Shown: piece by piece, positions 61,792 to 64,000 of the stretch
Numbering within the stretch: the first letter of the stretch is position 1
Layout of the letters: every line of letters begins with the position of its first letter
Source: Marchantia polymorpha subsp. ruderalis
Lineage: Eukaryota; Streptophyta; Marchantiopsida; Marchantiales; Marchantiaceae
Length of the DNA stretch: 64,000 nucleotides
Reading direction: 5' to 3'
NCBI GenBank assembly: GCA_037833965.1
Contig: AP031353.1
Span: forward strand, 29,390,501-29,454,500
Notes under the pieces: model-generated
Told to the model about the DNA's origin: nothing
Database searches by the model: none
Seen by the model: only the letters and a program-made list of their open reading frames with translations
Translations under genes and position numbers: made by a program

Positions 61792-64000
61792 TGTGGTACC
61801 CCACTTTTGGCAATTTTGAGGAAATTAAAACATTTTTGGAAAACTGTACCCTGGCAGCATTGTAAATAGCCTTCGGTACATCAAAACAGAGTGAATCCGG
61901 AAGATCGCGGGGATTCTCGAGGGATCTTGTAGAATCTGGGATTTGGGGTGCAGCAGTAAGGGCAGGCACCACCCTCCCTGCAAGCTCCGCAGTTAGGATC
62001 TCTACGGCGCAAGGCGCAAAACCCGCCTTCGGAGGTTGCGTCCGCGGCTGTAGGGAAACCCCCGTAATTAGGTAAACCCTCGGGCGCCTTGACCAAGTTA
62101 GGATCCCGTTGGAAAGAGCTCGACGCGCTGATTCTAACGAGCCCAAGAACGCTTGGAACGGACGAGGACTTAGGGAGTTATCGCTACTGGAAGAAACAGA
62201 GGCGGTCGCCTACGGCGGAAGGAGTTCGCCACCGGCGCGAATTCCGCCTACGCGGAAGGGGGATTCAAGTTTTGTCCTATGCACGGACGAAGGCGTTCGC
62301 CTGTGCACAGGCGAAGTAGGGTTAGGGAAGGCGCGAAGTCCGCCTACGCACAGGCGTTCGCCTGTGCACAGGCACTTCGGCGTCGGCGGAAAATCCGCCT
62401 TGGGCCCTAGAAATGCGCCTTGTGAGGTAGAAAGTGTACGGCGCCTTCCGCGCCAGCGCAGCGCCGCGTACGTCGGAAGAGCCGCCAGAGTAATCCAATA
62501 GGTACGGACCGTGCGGACGGCACGGGTGGATGCGCTCTTGGACGGACGGAGTTGCGGCGGCGGAAGCGCCGACGGAGAGACAAGGAACGGACAGACTGGA
62601 CGGAGACGGCTGACCACGGTCAACGCCTTCCGCGCCAGCGCAGCGCCGCGGACGGAATTCGCCTGCGCACAGGCGAGCGCCTGTGCACAGGAGGATGTTC
62701 AAGTTCCACGCCGGCGGAGAATCCGCCGAGGCTCCTGCCTGCGCACAGGCAGGAGTTGAATTTTTGTCCGACATGCGGACACACGCGTCAAGGCAGAGGG
62801 GGATTGGCCGAGGGGCGGTACGAACAAGTGTACCGCGCAAGGCGGAAAACTCGCCTTCGGCGCTACGCCCCCATGTCCGCAGGGTGACACGCTCGCGGAG
62901 TTCAAATCCGCCAATTCGAGCGTGAGAGTTTAATCGACGACGGCGGAGCGTGAAGCCGCGCGTGAGAGCGAAGACCGTTCCAGCGTACAGCCGGCGCGGC
63001 CATCAAGTGAGACGTTCTTCACGACCAAGAGCCGACCATGACCTTCGACCGGGCGGCGGAGAGCGTCCCATTCTTGAATTCGCGATTCCAATCTCTTGTG
63101 CGCGCTGCGCGCATCCATCTGCTGGCTGCGGACCATTCTCGACGTCGTCGCACAGGAGATTTCTTGCTGATTGAGGGAGAAGTGAGTGCGCGTGATTTGG
63201 AATTGAGAGCGATTAGAGTTTGCCGAGAGAGAAAGAAACGCGGACAGTGCGGAAGTAGAATGAGCGGGCGAGCGAACCCCAGGAACGCAATGACGAGACC
63301 GAGCAGATTGCGAATGGTGCCACTCCGCCTACCGCAGAACGGGCTACGCGCTTTTGAGGAGCGCTTAATAGCAAGAAAGCTCGATTTCTTGCTATGGGGA
63401 TGGAATTACATCTGCGCGAATATGGTGCGCGAGTGGCTAGAGCCACAGGGACCACCCTCGCGCGGATTGCGTCCGCATGTTGACCGGTGGACAGTCCAAG
63501 ATTGGGCGCAGGCGTTGGGAAGATGTGCTGGCATGCCAGGGCATCTCCTTTTCGACAGTGAGAGCATCAAGGTGACCAAACAAGAAGAGGCGCAATTTGT
63601 GGAGCTGTTCAAGACCGGGAGGTCTACCAAGAATGGGTACAGGACCCGTGATTACAAGGATCGATTTCGCCGGACTTTGTCCGCGGCGCTGATGCAATTA
63701 CTGCAGCCGCACCGCGCCTGCTACATCACATTGTGGCAGGTCTCTTTTGTGGAGTGCGTCATCGAGGGAACTCCAATTCACTGGGCGAGCATCCTGCACA
63801 GGGTGATGCGACAGCACGCGTTTGAGGAGAAGGGGGGAACTCTAAACCATCTTTCTCCTTTCCTCATCAATTTTTATCGACAGCGGAATTGTTTGACAGC
63901 GGCGGAGCTTGAACATTTTCCGCCATTGTCCATCGACCATCCCGGGAAGTATGTGCGGGAGAACGAGGTCGATACTGATGCAGAGGAGTCACCGACTTCT
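61792..64000 (+). repeat. 3' LTR of element 1, cut by the window end
   Basis: First 2209 bp of the LTR, starting TGTGGTACCCC. About five differences from the 5' LTR are visible, for example CAAGCTCCG for CGAGCTCCG near 61981 and GAGAGCGTCC for GAGAACGTCC near 63060. Confidence 0.93.
63038..64000 (+). CDS. LTR-encoded protein, element 1 3' LTR, first ~321 codons in window
   Basis: ATG at 63038; the frame is open to the window edge and covers the conserved N-terminal domain. This is the copy of element 1 in the expressible 3' position, though element 1 transcription from its own 5' LTR now runs into element 2. Confidence 0.75.
   Translation, partial: MTFDRAAESVPFLNSRFQSLVRAARIHLLAADHSRRRRTGDFLLIEGEVSARDLELRAIRVCRERKKRGQCGSRMSGRANPRNAMTRPSRLRMVPLRLPQNGLRAFEERLIARKLDFLLWGWNYICANMVREWLEPQGPPSRGLRPHVDRWTVQDWAQALGRCAGMPGHLLFDSESIKVTKQEEAQFVELFKTGRSTKNGYRTRDYKDRFRRTLSAALMQLLQPHRACYITLWQVSFVECVIEGTPIHWASILHRVMRQHAFEEKGGTLNHLSPFLINFYRQRNCLTAAELEHFPPLSIDHPGKYVRENEVDTDAEESPTS

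Larger units (their letters stand above)
34019..64000 (+). mobile_element. Element 1: giant Ty3/gypsy LTR retrotransposon, split by element 2, truncated by window end
   Basis: Parts in order: 5' LTR 34019-39412, primer binding site 39435-39452, gag start 39499-39619, element 2 (39620-56197) plus one copy of the duplicated AGTAT (56198-56202), rest of gag-protease 56203-58913, readthrough stop, pol to 61754, polypurine tract 61779-61789, and 3' LTR from 61792. Without the insertion gag is 2832 bp, exactly the length in element 2, and in frame, so the element was probably intact when hit. 5' and 3' LTRs show about five differences in the 2.2 kb that can be compared. They share variants absent from element 2, such as GGTAAACCCTCGGG where element 2 has GGTCAACCCTCGGG, which confirms that they belong together. 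Confidence 0.93.

Noticed and set aside
34019-64000. CRISPR-like array from the repeated GCCTGTGCACAGGC motifs
   Set aside because: Spacing is irregular, the motifs are palindromes inside a plant retroelement and there are no cas genes.

Overview
The window looks like land-plant nuclear DNA, most likely a bryophyte. A liverwort of the Marchantia type is my best guess, from overall character and not from a database match. Reasons: plant-only gene families (COR413, a plant-type FUSC exporter), GT-AG introns, a decayed plastid petA fragment, and large Ty3/gypsy retrotransposons with a plant-type primer binding site. No bacterial operons, CRISPR arrays, rRNA or tRNA genes were seen.

Layout. 1-1740 is AT-rich and empty. 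1740-14500 is a GC-richer gene island with three host genes: a six-exon chloroplast COR413-type gene (+, 4577-6352) with ABRE-like motifs upstream, a four-exon FUSC/aromatic-acid-exporter-like membrane protein (-, 11109-7312), and a single-exon exostosin-like GT47 glycosyltransferase (+, 12767-14488) whose stalk is a 54-bp/18-residue repeat carrying N-glycosylation sequons. COR413 and FUSC converge; FUSC and GT47 diverge. 14500-34018 is mostly AT-rich and gene-poor. It holds an old solo LTR (19120-23247, target-site duplication ATTCT), a plastid petA fragment, a MULE-type transposase relic, a beta-galactosidase exon relic and several dispersed repeats.

From 34019 to the window end lies a nested pair of very large Ty3/gypsy elements of one family. 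Element 1 (+) begins at 34019 and runs off the window inside its 3' LTR. Element 2 (-, 39620-56197, 16.6 kb, complete, target-site duplication AGTAT) sits inside the gag gene of element 1. Each full LTR is about 5.4 kb and carries, upstream of its TATA box, a sense open frame of 1045-1046 codons. This protein is unlike gag or pol: a conserved N-terminal domain, nuclear-localisation-like basic clusters, a Pro/Arg-rich middle and a long C-terminal coiled coil. The same frame, decayed, fills the old solo LTR, so an LTR-borne gene is an ancestral trait of the family.

The internal region encodes gag plus protease (943 codons), one in-frame UAG followed by CAAUUA (the tobamovirus-type readthrough context), then RT, RNase H and integrase. 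Gag-pol is therefore probably made by stop-codon readthrough, and the LTR protein from the 3' LTR at the end of the genomic RNA. The nested insertion also creates a 5.4-kb head-to-head inverted repeat of LTRs with a 207-bp spacer, a likely source of hairpin RNA.
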